NCBI GenBank assembly: GCA_024398785.1
Contig: JAKSIO010000005.1
Location: forward strand, 20,473 to 84,472
Direction: 5' to 3'
Origin: Bacteroidaceae bacterium
GTDB taxonomy: Bacteria > Bacteroidota > Bacteroidia > Bacteroidales > Bacteroidaceae
Length of the DNA stretch: 64,000 bases
The notes beneath the pieces were generated by a model. The model was given only the letters and a program-made list of their open reading frames with translations, ran no database searches and had not been told where the DNA came from. The translations under genes were made by a program, and so were the position numbers. Positions 23,672-33,470 of the stretch are shown here, piece by piece; position 1 is the first letter of the stretch; each line of letters starts with the position of its first letter.

Positions 23672-24814
23672 TTATTCTACATTAAATCCAATTTCTTCCA
23701 ATGTTTCTACGCATTCCTCAATGAGTTCCGGTGTAAGTGCGCCGTCAAGTGTTACGGTGAATGCCGGGAATTCGCGGCGGACGGGGTAGTCTGACCGCTG
23801 TTTCTCAAAAGTAGAGACCGATGTGCGCAGACGCTTGTCATCGTTCTTTATGTCATATGTGTAGAGAATAGCTTCCTGAATTATTTCTGCTGCTGTTTTG
23901 CCGGTGACGTCTATTGTAAAGCAGACGTCCTGGGCTGGTAGCGGAATGTCTGTAACCTGCCAGTCCTTGCATGGAAGATTGAACTTGCGGGCAATGGCCT
24001 GAACGCTCATAGTTGTGCCGTTAGCCTTGCCGTCAAGAGAGTATCCTGCAATGTGCGGAGTGGCGGTATAGAGCAGATTCATAAGCTCTGTGTCTATATT
24101 CGGTTCATTTTCCCATACGTCTAACGATGCCCCCGCAATGCTTTTTGCTTTAAGAGCATCTTTAAGCGCTGCGTTGTCAACAACCGGTCCGCGCGATGAA
24201 TTTATAAGGAACTGGTCTTTGCGCAATCTGGCAATACGTTCCTTGTCAAACATGTGGTATGTGGCATACGGGCCATCTTTCTGCAAAGGAACATGACATG
24301 TTATAATATCAGATTTTGCTATCAGAGTTTCCAGATCTGTAAAGCCGGCAGGACCTTCTTTGGCGGCACGTGGAGGGTCATTCAACAAAACTTTGAACCC
24401 TAAAAGTTCAGCAATGCGGGCAACCTTGCTGCCAACATTTCCAACGCCTATTACGCCAAGTGTCTTGTCCTTGCAGTCAAACTTGTACGACTGTGAAAGG
24501 TTGACAAGGAGACTTGCAATATATTGCTGTACAGACCATGAGTTGCAGCCCGGAGCATTGGTCCATTCAATTCCGTTGGCATTGCACCAATTGGTGTCGA
24601 TGTGGTCAAAACCTATGGTTGCAGTTGCAATCATTTTGACATTGGAACCCTTTAACAGGTTCTCGTTGCAGATGGTGCGGGTGCGGGTAATGATGGCATC
24701 GGCATCGGATACAATCTGCGGTGTTGTTTCACTGCCGGGCAGATAAATTACTTCTGCATATGGCTCAAGAGCTCCGGCAAGAAATGGTATTTTGTTATCG
24801 GCTATTATTTTCAT
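23672..24814 (-). CDS. pdxB: Erythronate-4-phosphate dehydrogenase
   Basis: Second step of DXP-dependent pyridoxal phosphate synthesis, oxidising 4-phosphoerythronate. It belongs to the D-isomer 2-hydroxyacid dehydrogenases: MIATATIGFDHID, the NAD-binding GVIGVGNVGSKVA (about residue 120) and the catalytic HIAGYSLDGK with arginine and glutamate in NSSRGPVVDN and DVWENEP. The first residues MKIIADNKIPF are characteristic of PdxB. Length is 380. It is sandwiched between the LarA-like gene (25 bases) and gnd (17 bases). Confidence 0.94.
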   Translation of the reverse strand: MKIIADNKIPFLAGALEPYAEVIYLPGSETTPQIVSDADAIITRTRTICNENLLKGSNVKMIATATIGFDHIDTNWCNANGIEWTNAPGCNSWSVQQYIASLLVNLSQSYKFDCKDKTLGVIGVGNVGSKVARIAELLGFKVLLNDPPRAAKEGPAGFTDLETLIAKSDIITCHVPLQKDGPYATYHMFDKERIARLRKDQFLINSSRGPVVDNAALKDALKAKSIAGASLDVWENEPNIDTELMNLLYTATPHIAGYSLDGKANGTTMSVQAIARKFNLPCKDWQVTDIPLPAQDVCFTIDVTGKTAAEIIQEAILYTYDIKNDDKRLRTSVSTFEKQRSDYPVRREFPAFTVTLDGALTPELIEECVETLEEIGFNVE

Positions 24815-24839
24815 TATGTATATCTGTCAGAAAAGAATA

Positions 24840-26117
24840 TCAGTCTTTGAAACGGTCAGGATGAGCCCAAAGCCCGAGTGCCGGATTGGAAATGTAGTAG
24901 AATTCCTCTCCGTTGGACTTTGTGTTCCAGCCGTCTTTAAGGTTTGCAATGTTGTATTCGGCCATTATGGCATCAAGATTTCCGTAGTTGAAACCAACAC
25001 TCTCAATCTCTGTTTTGCTGACGGCAGGTCCGGGGCAATAGGTTATTGTAAAGCGACCTTCGCTTGAACCGTGTATAAGGTGGGCTGCGGCACCAAGGTT
25101 GGCGCGCAAATCACTGTTTTCATTCACGGACTTGAGTGTTGCAGGGGTACCTTTGTAACCGTATTTGCGTATAAGACGGTCAATTTCGGGGTCTTCTCCG
25201 AATTCACGCAGGGCTGGGGCAAGCACAATCAGTTCAGCACCGTCGGCAAGTGCCATACGGGTGCGGTAGATGCTTTTGTTTCCAAGCCATGTGCTTTTGA
25301 ATTCTGCAGGATCAAGATAGACAATGCATTTCTTTATAGGTTTGTCAACCATTATAAAGTTGGTCTCGAGAGAAAGTTTTGCGGCACGCTCAAAACATTC
25401 AAAATCATCGCCTATGAACAGTCCGCGCAGAACCATGTTGCCGTTGCTGTCTTTGGAAAGTACGGTCTGTATGTAAACAATTGGGAGATTGTTTGTGAAG
25501 TGTTGAGATGCATATTCCAGAACGCGGCGTACGGGCGTGTCGGCACGTCCCATAATACGTTCCATTCCGTATGTGGCTCCAAGATAGTGGCTCAGGTTGA
25601 TGCCTTTGGCGCCGCCTACACCTACAAAGATGTTCTTGTTGTAGTTGGCCATGCCTATAACCTCGTGAGGAACAACCTGGCCTATTGAAAGAATCAGGTC
25701 AAAACCGGGGTCAAGCAGCAGTTTGTTGACCTGTGCTGTCCACGGTTCGTTTATGCGGCCTTCGGATTGCTGAGCAACATATTCTGCGGGAACGGTGCCT
25801 ACTGTGACTACATCGTTGCGCCAGTCATGAACACGGAACAGGGAGTGGGGGATGCCGCCGAACATGGCATCAAGTTCCTGGTCTGTCATGGGAACATGCG
25901 TACCCAATGCCGGCATTATATCTGTCAGGCGTTCTCCGTAATACTGGTATGCCATCTGCGTGATTGGGCCTGCGTATGAGTTTGCACGGGTGTAATCGGG
26001 CGGTAATGCCAGAACACGCCGCTTGTATCCCAATTTGTCAAAGGTTTGTGTCAGAATTTCTTTGACCTGTGCAGGAGTGATGACATCGGTTTTTGAGCCT
26101 CTTGCAAAATACAGCAT
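24840..26117 (-). CDS. LarA-like protein (DUF2088, nickel-dependent racemase/epimerase family)
   Basis: Resembles lactate racemase LarA and its many homologues. The N-terminal LPPDYTRANS corresponds to the LarA DxTR substrate motif, GTHVPMTDQE to the histidine-bearing GTHxPMT motif, and PHEVIGMANYNKNIFVGVGG to the catalytic histidine/lysine region. The exact substrate cannot be read from sequence; homologues act on various 2-hydroxyacids. Length is 425 residues. No larB, larC or larE cofactor genes occur in the window. It heads a probable operon with pdxB and gnd. Confidence 0.8.
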   Translation of the reverse strand: MLYFARGSKTDVITPAQVKEILTQTFDKLGYKRRVLALPPDYTRANSYAGPITQMAYQYYGERLTDIMPALGTHVPMTDQELDAMFGGIPHSLFRVHDWRNDVVTVGTVPAEYVAQQSEGRINEPWTAQVNKLLLDPGFDLILSIGQVVPHEVIGMANYNKNIFVGVGGAKGINLSHYLGATYGMERIMGRADTPVRRVLEYASQHFTNNLPIVYIQTVLSKDSNGNMVLRGLFIGDDFECFERAAKLSLETNFIMVDKPIKKCIVYLDPAEFKSTWLGNKSIYRTRMALADGAELIVLAPALREFGEDPEIDRLIRKYGYKGTPATLKSVNENSDLRANLGAAAHLIHGSSEGRFTITYCPGPAVSKTEIESVGFNYGNLDAIMAEYNIANLKDGWNTKSNGEEFYYISNPALGLWAHPDRFKD

Positions 26118-26155
26118 TGCTTTAAGGGTTTTGAAGTGTTTTATAATTCAACTTT

Positions 26156-26225
26156 CAAAGTTACTCATTATTACAAAAAAAGTTTCATTTTATGTGTAAC
26201 TATTTTGCGAATAACACTATTTTTG
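26156..26225. promoter_or_regulatory. Divergent promoter region, candidate -7 boxes on both strands
   Basis: On the minus strand TAACTTTG (26156-26163) lies 39 bases before the LarA-like gene; on the plus strand TATTTTTG (26218-26225) lies 20 bases before the cyclo-ligase gene. Both match TAnnTTTG. Convincing -33 elements were not found. Confidence 0.4.
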
Positions 26226-26244
26226 CAATACTCAAAAGCCCGTT

Positions 26245-26799
26245 ATGAACAAACAGGAGTTGCGGCGATACATAAAGGATTTGCGTAATGGAATGTCCGG
26301 GGAGCAGATTCTGCAATATTCAAGTGCAATCTGTGCAAGACTTGAGTCTGTTCCTGAGTTCAGAACGGCTGCTGCTGTTGCATTTTTCTGGCCTTTGAAA
26401 GGTGAAGTTGACCTGCGCGTACTGATTGACAGGTATCTGGCGGACGGGAAGACGGTTCTTCTGCCGGTTGTAGTTGGTCCGTCCAGTCTGGAACTGCGCT
26501 GTTACAGTGGTCCGGAATGTCTTGTAAGCGGAAATTTTGGGGTGATGGAACCTGCCGGACAGGCTTATACGGGTGCGGTTGATTTTATTGTTGTTCCCGG
26601 ACTTGCTTTCGATGCCTCAGGAGCGCGTATAGGTTACGGCAAGGGTTATTACGACCATCTGCTTGAGAAACATTCCGCAAGTTTTGCTGCAGGAGTGTGC
26701 TTTAGCGGTATGATTGTGGATAAGGTTCCTACTGAACCGCATGACCGCCGTATGAATGCTGTAGTGACTGACAACAATGTGTTTGAAATTACAAAATAA
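26245..26799 (+). CDS. 5-formyltetrahydrofolate cyclo-ligase
   Basis: ATP-dependent enzyme converting 5-formyl-THF to 5,10-methenyl-THF, returning storage folate to the active pool. The N-terminus NKQELRRYIKDLRNGMS supplies the basic ATP-binding residues; VDFIVVPGLAFDASGARIGYGKGYYDHLL is the signature block (about residues 112-140). Length is 184 residues, normal for the family. It precedes the glutamine synthetase gene by 8 bases, suggesting one transcript. Confidence 0.92.
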   Translation: MNKQELRRYIKDLRNGMSGEQILQYSSAICARLESVPEFRTAAAVAFFWPLKGEVDLRVLIDRYLADGKTVLLPVVVGPSSLELRCYSGPECLVSGNFGVMEPAGQAYTGAVDFIVVPGLAFDASGARIGYGKGYYDHLLEKHSASFAAGVCFSGMIVDKVPTEPHDRRMNAVVTDNNVFEITK

Positions 26800-26807
26800 C
26801 ATATATT

Positions 26808-28313
26808 ATGAGCGAACTGAATTTTAACAAACCTCTTTACGCAGTTATCGGTAAACCTAAAGATGAACTGCTGCAGTCAGATATCATCAGGTTTATTGAG
26901 GACAATGACATAAAGATGGTTAACTTTATGTATCCTGCTGCTGACGGCAGACTCAAGACTCTTAATTTTGTTCTTTACAGTCATGAGTATCTTGTATCAA
27001 TTCTTACCGCCGGTGAGCGTGTTGACGGTTCAAGTCTGTTCCCGTTCATTGAGGCCGGCAACAGCGATCTGTATGTAATTCCGCGTATCTGCACGGCTTT
27101 CCTTGATCCGTTTGCACAGATTCCAACAGTAAGTTTCCTGTGCGCATTCTTTGACAAGAGCGGCAACCGTGTTGAGCGTTCTCCTGAATATACTCTTTTC
27201 AAGGCAAAACAGGCTTTTATAAAGACTACCGGAATGGAGTATCAGGCTATGGGTGAACTTGAGTATTATGTATCTGTTCCGCTTGATGAGCAGACATCGC
27301 TTTATCCTGCAGTTGACCAGAAAGGTTATCATGAATCTGCTCCTTTTGCAAAGTTCAATGATTTCCGCACTGAGTGTATGCTTTACTGTATGATTGCAGG
27401 CTGTACAATCAAGTACGGTCACTCTGAAGTTGGTAATTTCTGCCAGGACGGCCGTATTTACGAACAGAACGAGATAGAATTCCTTCCTACCGATGTGGTT
27501 GAGGCTGCAGACCAGCTGATGCTTGCAAAATGGATTATCCGCAATCTTGGTAATGAATATGGTTACGATGTCAGCTTTGCTCCGAAAATCACTGTGGGTA
27601 AGGCAGGCTCAGGATTGCATATCCACATGCGTATTGTTAAGGACGGCAAGAATATGATGGTTACTGAAAACGGTCAGCTGTCAGATATTGCACGCCGTGC
27701 TATTGCCGGAATGATGGAACTGGCTCCGTCTATCACATCGTTCGGAAACAAGAATCCTACATCGTATTTCCGTCTGGTTCCTCATCAGGAGGCTCCTACA
27801 AATGTATGCTGGGGTGACAGAAACCGCTCCGTACTGGTGCGTGTTCCGCTTGGCTGGACTTCTAAGAAGAGCATGTACAATCAGATAAATACTGCAGAAA
27901 AATTGCCTGAACAGGATTTCTCAATCAAACAGACTGTGGAGATGCGCTCAAGCGACTGCTCTGCAGATATCTATCAGTTGCTGGCAAGTCTTTGCGTTGC
28001 TTGCCGTCATGGTCTTGAACTTAAGAACGGTCTTGAAATTGCAGAAAAGACATACGTTGATGTGAATATTCATAAGGCAGAGAATGCAGACCGTTTGAAG
28101 ACTCTTGCACAGTTGCCTGATTCATGTGTTGCAAGCGCTGCCTGTCTTGCTGCACAGCGCTCTGTTTATGAACAGCAGGGTGTGTTTGATCCGGCTGTGA
28201 TTGATTCTACCATTGAGACTCTGAAATCTTTTGACGATGCCAATCTGCGTGCGGAACTTGACCGCAAACCGGGTCTGATGGCAGAGATTGTAAAGAAATA
28301 TTACTATTGCTGA
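26808..28313 (+). CDS. glnA: Glutamine synthetase family protein (GSI-like)
   Basis: Condenses glutamate and ammonia to glutamine using ATP. Recognisable blocks are the beta-grasp VNFMYPAADGRLKTLNFVL, VDGSSLFPF, the metal site MGELEYYVS, GKAGSGLHIHMRI and NPTSYFRLVPHQEAPTNVCWGDRNRS with the active-site arginine region. No clear adenylylation tyrosine motif near the C-terminus was identified. At 501 residues it is slightly longer than classical GSI and clearly not the 700-residue GSIII common in Bacteroidetes. Specialised substrate use cannot be excluded. Confidence 0.88.
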   Translation: MSELNFNKPLYAVIGKPKDELLQSDIIRFIEDNDIKMVNFMYPAADGRLKTLNFVLYSHEYLVSILTAGERVDGSSLFPFIEAGNSDLYVIPRICTAFLDPFAQIPTVSFLCAFFDKSGNRVERSPEYTLFKAKQAFIKTTGMEYQAMGELEYYVSVPLDEQTSLYPAVDQKGYHESAPFAKFNDFRTECMLYCMIAGCTIKYGHSEVGNFCQDGRIYEQNEIEFLPTDVVEAADQLMLAKWIIRNLGNEYGYDVSFAPKITVGKAGSGLHIHMRIVKDGKNMMVTENGQLSDIARRAIAGMMELAPSITSFGNKNPTSYFRLVPHQEAPTNVCWGDRNRSVLVRVPLGWTSKKSMYNQINTAEKLPEQDFSIKQTVEMRSSDCSADIYQLLASLCVACRHGLELKNGLEIAEKTYVDVNIHKAENADRLKTLAQLPDSCVASAACLAAQRSVYEQQGVFDPAVIDSTIETLKSFDDANLRAELDRKPGLMAEIVKKYYYC

Positions 28314-28315
28314 TA

Positions 28316-30226
28316 TTACTCAACCGTAAGGTCGTTCTGACTCATGCGGTTGTAGTATTGCTGAATAATGGCAGTCATACGTTTGCGTATGGCTGCTATT
28401 TTTGTTGTGTCGCTCTGTTCTACAAGATTGGTTGACAGGGTGGCATCGTCTGTAAGGTTGTAAACGGCCTTGCATTCCTTGTCATTAAAGCAATACATTA
28501 TGCTGTCCTGGAACCATTGGTAGGTATTGTTGTTGTCTATCAGTGTGGCGCGGGCTTGATTTGTGCTGTCAAGCAGATTCTGACCGAATGCAACGTACGG
28601 CAGGTCATAGTTAAGATAACCCAGTACGGTAGGCATGATGTCAATCTGTGCGGCAACACCTTTCATTTTGCCTTGCAGTTCCCCGTCAGGAGTATAGAAA
28701 ATAATCGGTATACGGTACAGACCGGCATCGTTGTTGAAATTTGGGTCTGTCAGGGCATTGGTGTGGTCTGCCGTGATAACGAACAGTGTGTTGTCAAACC
28801 ACTCCTGCCTGCTTGCTGTCTCAAAGAAAAGCCGCAGGGCATTGTCTGTGTAACGTATGCATTTATGCAGCGGATGTATGCCGCTTTCGGGGTAGATGTC
28901 TTTATATTCATCAGGAATTCTGAAAGGGTGGTGGCTGCTTGCAGTGAAGCAACTTGTCATGAACGGCTGCTGCAGTGTTGACATTGAATTTGCGTAGAAC
29001 TGCAGGAAGGGTTCATCCCAGATAGCCCATGTACCGTCAAATGCGTCTTTGCTTCCATATTGGTCCATGCCGTAATATTTGCTGAATCCGGCGCTGGCGG
29101 CAAATGCGTCAAACCCCATGGAACCGTTCGGCGCGCCATGGTAGAACGCAGTTGTATAGCCTTTTTTGTTCAGACAGCTGGCCAGTGAGTTTATTCTGTT
29201 GTTGGCATAGACTGTAAGTATATACGGATCATGAATACGTGGTATTGATGCCAGTACTGAAGGCATTGCATCTATTGACTTGCGACCGTTTGCTATACTG
29301 TATTCAAAAGTAAGGCTGTGTTCAGACAGTGAATCAAGGAATGGTGTATATCTGCCAAGAAATTCTCCGCTGAAACTCTCCAATATAAGAACAACCACGT
29401 TCATTGGACGGAATGCAGCAGACTGTTCCGATGGTTTTACAACGGGAGTGAAGATTGTTTCCAGTTCTTCTTTGCTGTCATAGTAGTGAGGATTGGAATA
29501 TGGCTTGTGTCCCAATGTGCGCAATACTGAAAATGGTGTGTTGAGCACTATGGCACTTTCAAGAGGTTTCTGAACGTATGCCTGTGCGTTATTCAGATTT
29601 ATTGGTCTTGTTGTTTTGCCTAATCCTCCACGCATTGCTCCTACTGCCAGACAGGCAATCAGCATGAATTGCAACAGATATGTTATGTAGAATTTTATAC
29701 TGCGATGCCAAATACCGGTTGGTGTGTGATACAATTTGATTGCACCGTATATCATGGCAATTCCGGCAATGGTTACATACCAGTACTGAAACAGGCTTTC
29801 CACAATAACCAGGGCAATGTTGCTGTCATCGGCAAATTCGGTGAATACACCTGCAGTTGTACGTGTCCCGGTAAATTTGAAATAGATTGAGTCGGCGCAG
29901 TTGGCAAAGATAATCAGTACAACTGCCGCTATCCAGATGTATCTGGCAATTTTCTGATATATTCTGTTCTGTGTGAATGTTTCCGGAAGGGCCATGAGCA
30001 CTATATACAGACCGGTCATATACGCCAATGCCGACAAATCAAAACGCAGTCCTCCCGCAAACAGGGTGACTGTCCGGCTGAACGTAAGATCAGGATAACA
30101 TGATATATTGGTCAGAAGAAACAGTATTCTGCAGAGAAAGAATGCACACAATGCAATGAACAGATTGTACAGCATAGCACAGAATACATCCTTTTTAAGA
30201 TATTGTTTTATTTCAGTTATGTTCAT
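28316..30226 (-). CDS. Sulfatase/LTA synthase-like membrane phosphotransferase
   Basis: Five or so hydrophobic helices in residues 1-200 are followed by an extracytoplasmic alkaline-phosphatase-type domain. Metal and nucleophile motifs are VVLILESFSGEFLGRY, the NGRKSIDAMPS segment holding the likely nucleophile (Ser instead of the more usual Thr), and VITADHTNAL. In Gram-negative Bacteroidales such proteins are thought to transfer phosphoethanolamine or phosphoglycerol to envelope lipids; the substrate is unknown here. Its start overlaps the folC stop by 4 bases (ATGA). Confidence 0.82.
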   Translation of the reverse strand: MNITEIKQYLKKDVFCAMLYNLFIALCAFFLCRILFLLTNISCYPDLTFSRTVTLFAGGLRFDLSALAYMTGLYIVLMALPETFTQNRIYQKIARYIWIAAVVLIIFANCADSIYFKFTGTRTTAGVFTEFADDSNIALVIVESLFQYWYVTIAGIAMIYGAIKLYHTPTGIWHRSIKFYITYLLQFMLIACLAVGAMRGGLGKTTRPINLNNAQAYVQKPLESAIVLNTPFSVLRTLGHKPYSNPHYYDSKEELETIFTPVVKPSEQSAAFRPMNVVVLILESFSGEFLGRYTPFLDSLSEHSLTFEYSIANGRKSIDAMPSVLASIPRIHDPYILTVYANNRINSLASCLNKKGYTTAFYHGAPNGSMGFDAFAASAGFSKYYGMDQYGSKDAFDGTWAIWDEPFLQFYANSMSTLQQPFMTSCFTASSHHPFRIPDEYKDIYPESGIHPLHKCIRYTDNALRLFFETASRQEWFDNTLFVITADHTNALTDPNFNNDAGLYRIPIIFYTPDGELQGKMKGVAAQIDIMPTVLGYLNYDLPYVAFGQNLLDSTNQARATLIDNNNTYQWFQDSIMYCFNDKECKAVYNLTDDATLSTNLVEQSDTTKIAAIRKRMTAIIQQYYNRMSQNDLTVE

Positions 30227-31524
30227 TTCCGGGCAAATGTGGTAAAATAGTCGGCAACAACAAAGGAACTGCCACCGATATATATCATGTCGTTTTTGCC
30301 TGCAGCTGCAGTTGCGGCACTGACGGCCTGTTCTACGCTTTGGTATGTGCTACCGTCAAGGTTATAGGTTTTTGCCATAGCGGCCAGCTCATTGCACGGC
30401 AATGCACGTTTGACGCTTGCCTGTGTAAAGTAGTAGACGGCATTCTTTGGAAGCATTGAAAGAACTGTGCTGATGTCCTTGTCGTTGACCATTCCGAAAA
30501 CAATATGCATTGTTCCGAATTCCGGATTCTGCATAATATGTTGCAGATGCTTTACTATATGCTTGAATCCGTGAGAATTATGTGCCGTATCGCATATTGT
30601 TAACGGTGAAGGACATACTGTCTGCCAGCGTCCCATAAGACCTGTCATTGTGCATACGTTCTCAAATCCCTGCCCAATGTTGCCGGTACTTATGTCAAAT
30701 CCTGCCTGCTGCAGTTTGTAAACAGCAGTCAGGATGGTGTTGGCATTCAGTTTCTGACATTCTCCGCTCAATTGTCCTTTATAGTTGCAGCCGTCAGTGG
30801 AAGTATGAATAAGGTATCCGTCTTTCCAGATACTGTCTTTTATGACAGGGTTGGTATGGGCAAAAGTAATGGGAGCATTTTCCTGCAGGGCTTTTGCCTT
30901 GAAAACAGGAGCGGTCTCGGCATTGGACTCGCCTATTACAACCGGTATGCCCGGTTTTATTATGCCCGCTTTTTCACTGGCTATGGCGGCAAGAGTGTTG
31001 CCAAGAAATGCCATGTGGTCAAATCCGATATTGGTTATTACGGAAAGAACAGGAGTAATTATGTTGGTGCAGTCCAGACGTCCGCCCAGTCCTACTTCTA
31101 TTACGGCTATATCCACACCCTGCTGTGCAAACCAATTGAATGCCATGGCTGTGGCAAGTTCAAAGAAAGAGGGGTGAAGCGGTTCAAAGAAACTTTTGTG
31201 CTTTGTTACGAATTCAACAACAGCCTCTTGACTTATGCATTCTCCGTTTACGCGTATGCGTTCACGGAAATCGACCAGATGCGGTGATGTGTATAGTCCA
31301 ACCTTATATCCTGCAGCCTGCAGGATTGCAGCAAGCGTATGGCTGGTGCTGCCTTTGCCGTTGGTGCCAGCTACATGAATTGTCTTGAACTTTGTGTGCG
31401 GATGTGAAAAATGTTCATCAAGTGCACGAGTGTTTTCAAGACCTTCCTTATATGCACCGCTACCGATATTCTGGAATAGCGGAGCCTGTGTGAAAAGATA
31501 TTCTGTAGCCTGATTGTATGTCAT
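30223..31524 (-). CDS. folC: Bifunctional folylpolyglutamate/dihydrofolate synthase
   Basis: Adds glutamate to dihydropteroate and to reduced folates. Motifs of the Mur ligase fold are present: P-loop VAGTNGKGSTSHTLAA (about residue 50), the SPHLVDFRERIRVNG folate loop, and the C-terminal ligase domain with TICDTAHNSHG. Length is 433 residues. It follows dnaJ on the same strand with a 19-base gap and overlaps the membrane phosphotransferase gene by 4 bases. Confidence 0.95.
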   Translation of the reverse strand: MTYNQATEYLFTQAPLFQNIGSGAYKEGLENTRALDEHFSHPHTKFKTIHVAGTNGKGSTSHTLAAILQAAGYKVGLYTSPHLVDFRERIRVNGECISQEAVVEFVTKHKSFFEPLHPSFFELATAMAFNWFAQQGVDIAVIEVGLGGRLDCTNIITPVLSVITNIGFDHMAFLGNTLAAIASEKAGIIKPGIPVVIGESNAETAPVFKAKALQENAPITFAHTNPVIKDSIWKDGYLIHTSTDGCNYKGQLSGECQKLNANTILTAVYKLQQAGFDISTGNIGQGFENVCTMTGLMGRWQTVCPSPLTICDTAHNSHGFKHIVKHLQHIMQNPEFGTMHIVFGMVNDKDISTVLSMLPKNAVYYFTQASVKRALPCNELAAMAKTYNLDGSTYQSVEQAVSAATAAAGKNDMIYIGGSSFVVADYFTTFARK

Positions 31525-31543
31525 AGCTTATAGGCCGGCCATT

Positions 31544-32716
31544 TTATTCAAAACAGCTGCGGATTTTCTTTTTAAGTTTTTCTTTGATGGATACTGACGG
31601 AGTAAAGTTATCCGATGAGCGCATCTTTTCAAAGTTCTGCTTTTCGTCCTTAGACAAAGTCTCGGGAATATAAACACTTATGTTCACAATCAGATCTCCA
31701 TGGCGGTTGGTATGCAGAATTGACATACCCTTGTCGCGCAGACGCAACATTTTTCCAGGTTGTGTGCCAGGCTCAATCTTGACCTTGACACTACCGTCAA
31801 GAGTAGGTATCTGTACTGTGTCGCCAAGAACCGCTTGCGGTACGGAAAGAATAAGATTGTAGATAAGGTCGTTTTCGTCGCGTATAAGTTCCGGGTGCTG
31901 CTGTTCGCCGATAATGATAAGAAGACTGCCTGGGTATCCGTTATGACGGCCTGCGTTTCCTTTACCTTCAACAACTACCTGCATGCCCTCGGCAACTCCG
32001 GCTGGAATCTGTGCCTCGATTATTTCTTCTCCGGCAGTAACACCTTCACCACCGCAGAACGGACATTTGTTCTTGATTATTTTGCCTTCGCCACCGCAAC
32101 GGGGACATGTTGTCTGTGATTGCATCATGCCGAATATGCTCTGTGTCTGGCGTATTACACGACCGGTGCCATGACACTCTGGGCAAGTTTCTGCAGCACT
32201 TCCGTCTGCGGCACCTGTACCGTGACAGTGTGTACACTGAACCTGTTTCTTTACTTTGAATTTCTTGGTTACACCGCTGTTTATTTCGTTCAGTGAAAGA
32301 GATACTTTGATGCGTACGTCGGAACCGCGGAATTTGCGTTCTCCGCCGCCGTTACCGCCACGGCCGCGACCTCCGAAAAAGTCACCGAATCCACCGCCTC
32401 CGCCAAATATATCGCCGAATGCACTGAATATGTCGTTGATATCCATGCCGAATCCGCCTCCACCGAATCCGTTTCCGCCGGCAGGGCCGTTCAAGCCTTC
32501 AAAACCGAACTGATCATAGCGGGCACGCTTGTTCTCATCGCTGAGTACGCTGTAAGCTTCGGCGGCCTCTTTGAACTTTTCTTCAGCCTCTTTGTCACCC
32601 GGATTGCGGTCCGGATGGTACTGAATAGCTTTTTTCTTATAAGCTTTCTTTATTTCGTCTGCAGTTGCTGTCTTTGCAACTTCAAGAACTTCATAGTAAT
32701 CTCTTTTCTGTGCCAT
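31544..32716 (-). CDS. dnaJ: Chaperone protein DnaJ
   Basis: Hsp40 co-chaperone that delivers clients to DnaK and stimulates its ATPase. Domain order is complete: J domain with the HPD triad (YHPDRNPGD, near residue 33), a long Gly/Phe-rich region (residues 75-125), four CxxCxGxG zinc repeats ([32 protein letters not shown]) and the C-terminal substrate domain. Length is 390 residues. grpE lies 14 bases upstream on the same strand, so the pair forms a heat-shock operon. Confidence 0.97.
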   Translation of the reverse strand: MAQKRDYYEVLEVAKTATADEIKKAYKKKAIQYHPDRNPGDKEAEEKFKEAAEAYSVLSDENKRARYDQFGFEGLNGPAGGNGFGGGGFGMDINDIFSAFGDIFGGGGGFGDFFGGRGRGGNGGGERKFRGSDVRIKVSLSLNEINSGVTKKFKVKKQVQCTHCHGTGAADGSAAETCPECHGTGRVIRQTQSIFGMMQSQTTCPRCGGEGKIIKNKCPFCGGEGVTAGEEIIEAQIPAGVAEGMQVVVEGKGNAGRHNGYPGSLLIIIGEQQHPELIRDENDLIYNLILSVPQAVLGDTVQIPTLDGSVKVKIEPGTQPGKMLRLRDKGMSILHTNRHGDLIVNISVYIPETLSKDEKQNFEKMRSSDNFTPSVSIKEKLKKKIRSCFE

Positions 32717-32730
32717 GATTATGGTTGGTT

Positions 32731-33333
32731 TTATTGAGCAACAACAACTTGAGCAAAGCGCAAAATTTTGTCGTTAAGCATGTATCCTTTTCTTGTACAA
32801 TCCAGAATTTTACCCTTGAGTTCGGGTGCCGGAGCAGGAACCATGGCTATGGCCTCGTGCATATCCGTATTGAAATCCTGATCTTTAGTGTCTATTACCT
32901 TTAAGCCGCGTTCTGTGAGTGCGTGCATAAGATTCTTATAAACCAGTTCCATGCCTTCAACAAGTGACTTGTTGTCAGATGAGTTCTTTTTTTCCGCATC
33001 AATGGCGCGTTCAAAGTCATCTACAATGGGTAAAAGCGATGTCACTACATCTGCACATGCGTTCTTTATCAAATCGGCTCTCTCTTTGATTGTACGCTTG
33101 CGGTAATTGTCAAACTCTGCGGCTTTGTAAAGCATCTGGTTCTCCAGATCTTTGATTTTTTCCTGACTTTTCTCAAGTTCAGCAGCAAGCATCTGCTCCT
33201 GTGTCATTTCCTGAGCATCTTGGTTTGTCTCTTCAGCCGCTTCTTTTACATCCTGTTGCTGTGCAACCTGTTCTTCAGAATTAATGTTGTCCTGCACTGT
33301 GCTATCGTGTTTGTTTGCTTTTTTCTGTGACAT
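32731..33333 (-). CDS. grpE: Nucleotide exchange factor GrpE
   Basis: Exchange factor for DnaK. The N-terminal third is charged and Gln/Glu-rich (likely coiled coil), followed by the signature [23 protein letters not shown] and the C-terminal beta domain ([14 protein letters not shown], then [17 protein letters not shown]). The frame extends to 33432 but the ATG at 33333 ([10 protein letters not shown]) gives a normal 200 residues. It leads the grpE-dnaJ pair. Confidence 0.95.
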   Translation of the reverse strand: MSQKKANKHDSTVQDNINSEEQVAQQQDVKEAAEETNQDAQEMTQEQMLAAELEKSQEKIKDLENQMLYKAAEFDNYRKRTIKERADLIKNACADVVTSLLPIVDDFERAIDAEKKNSSDNKSLVEGMELVYKNLMHALTERGLKVIDTKDQDFNTDMHEAIAMVPAPAPELKGKILDCTRKGYMLNDKILRFAQVVVAQ

Positions 33334-33438
33334 TGTATCAATTGATTTTTTTACATTATTTATATAGCAAACACTTTGCCAATGATGGGGAGTCTGCCAT
33401 AATGTCATAAAATATTGTGTATTGTTATGCAAAAACTA

Positions 33439-33446
33439 TATCTTTG
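33439..33446 (+). promoter_or_regulatory. Candidate -7 box for the LysM glucosaminidase gene
   Basis: TATCTTTG matches TAnnTTTG, 24 bases before the ATG at 33471. A TTGT/ATTG element near 33414-33418, about 20 bases upstream, could serve as -33. Confidence 0.55.
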
Positions 33447-33470
33447 CGGATATACTAAACCTTTGTAATC

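Noticed and set aside
25071..25688. Plus-strand 205-codon frame opposite the LarA-like gene
   Set aside because: Shadow of a conserved minus-strand gene; composition is that of an antisense frame.
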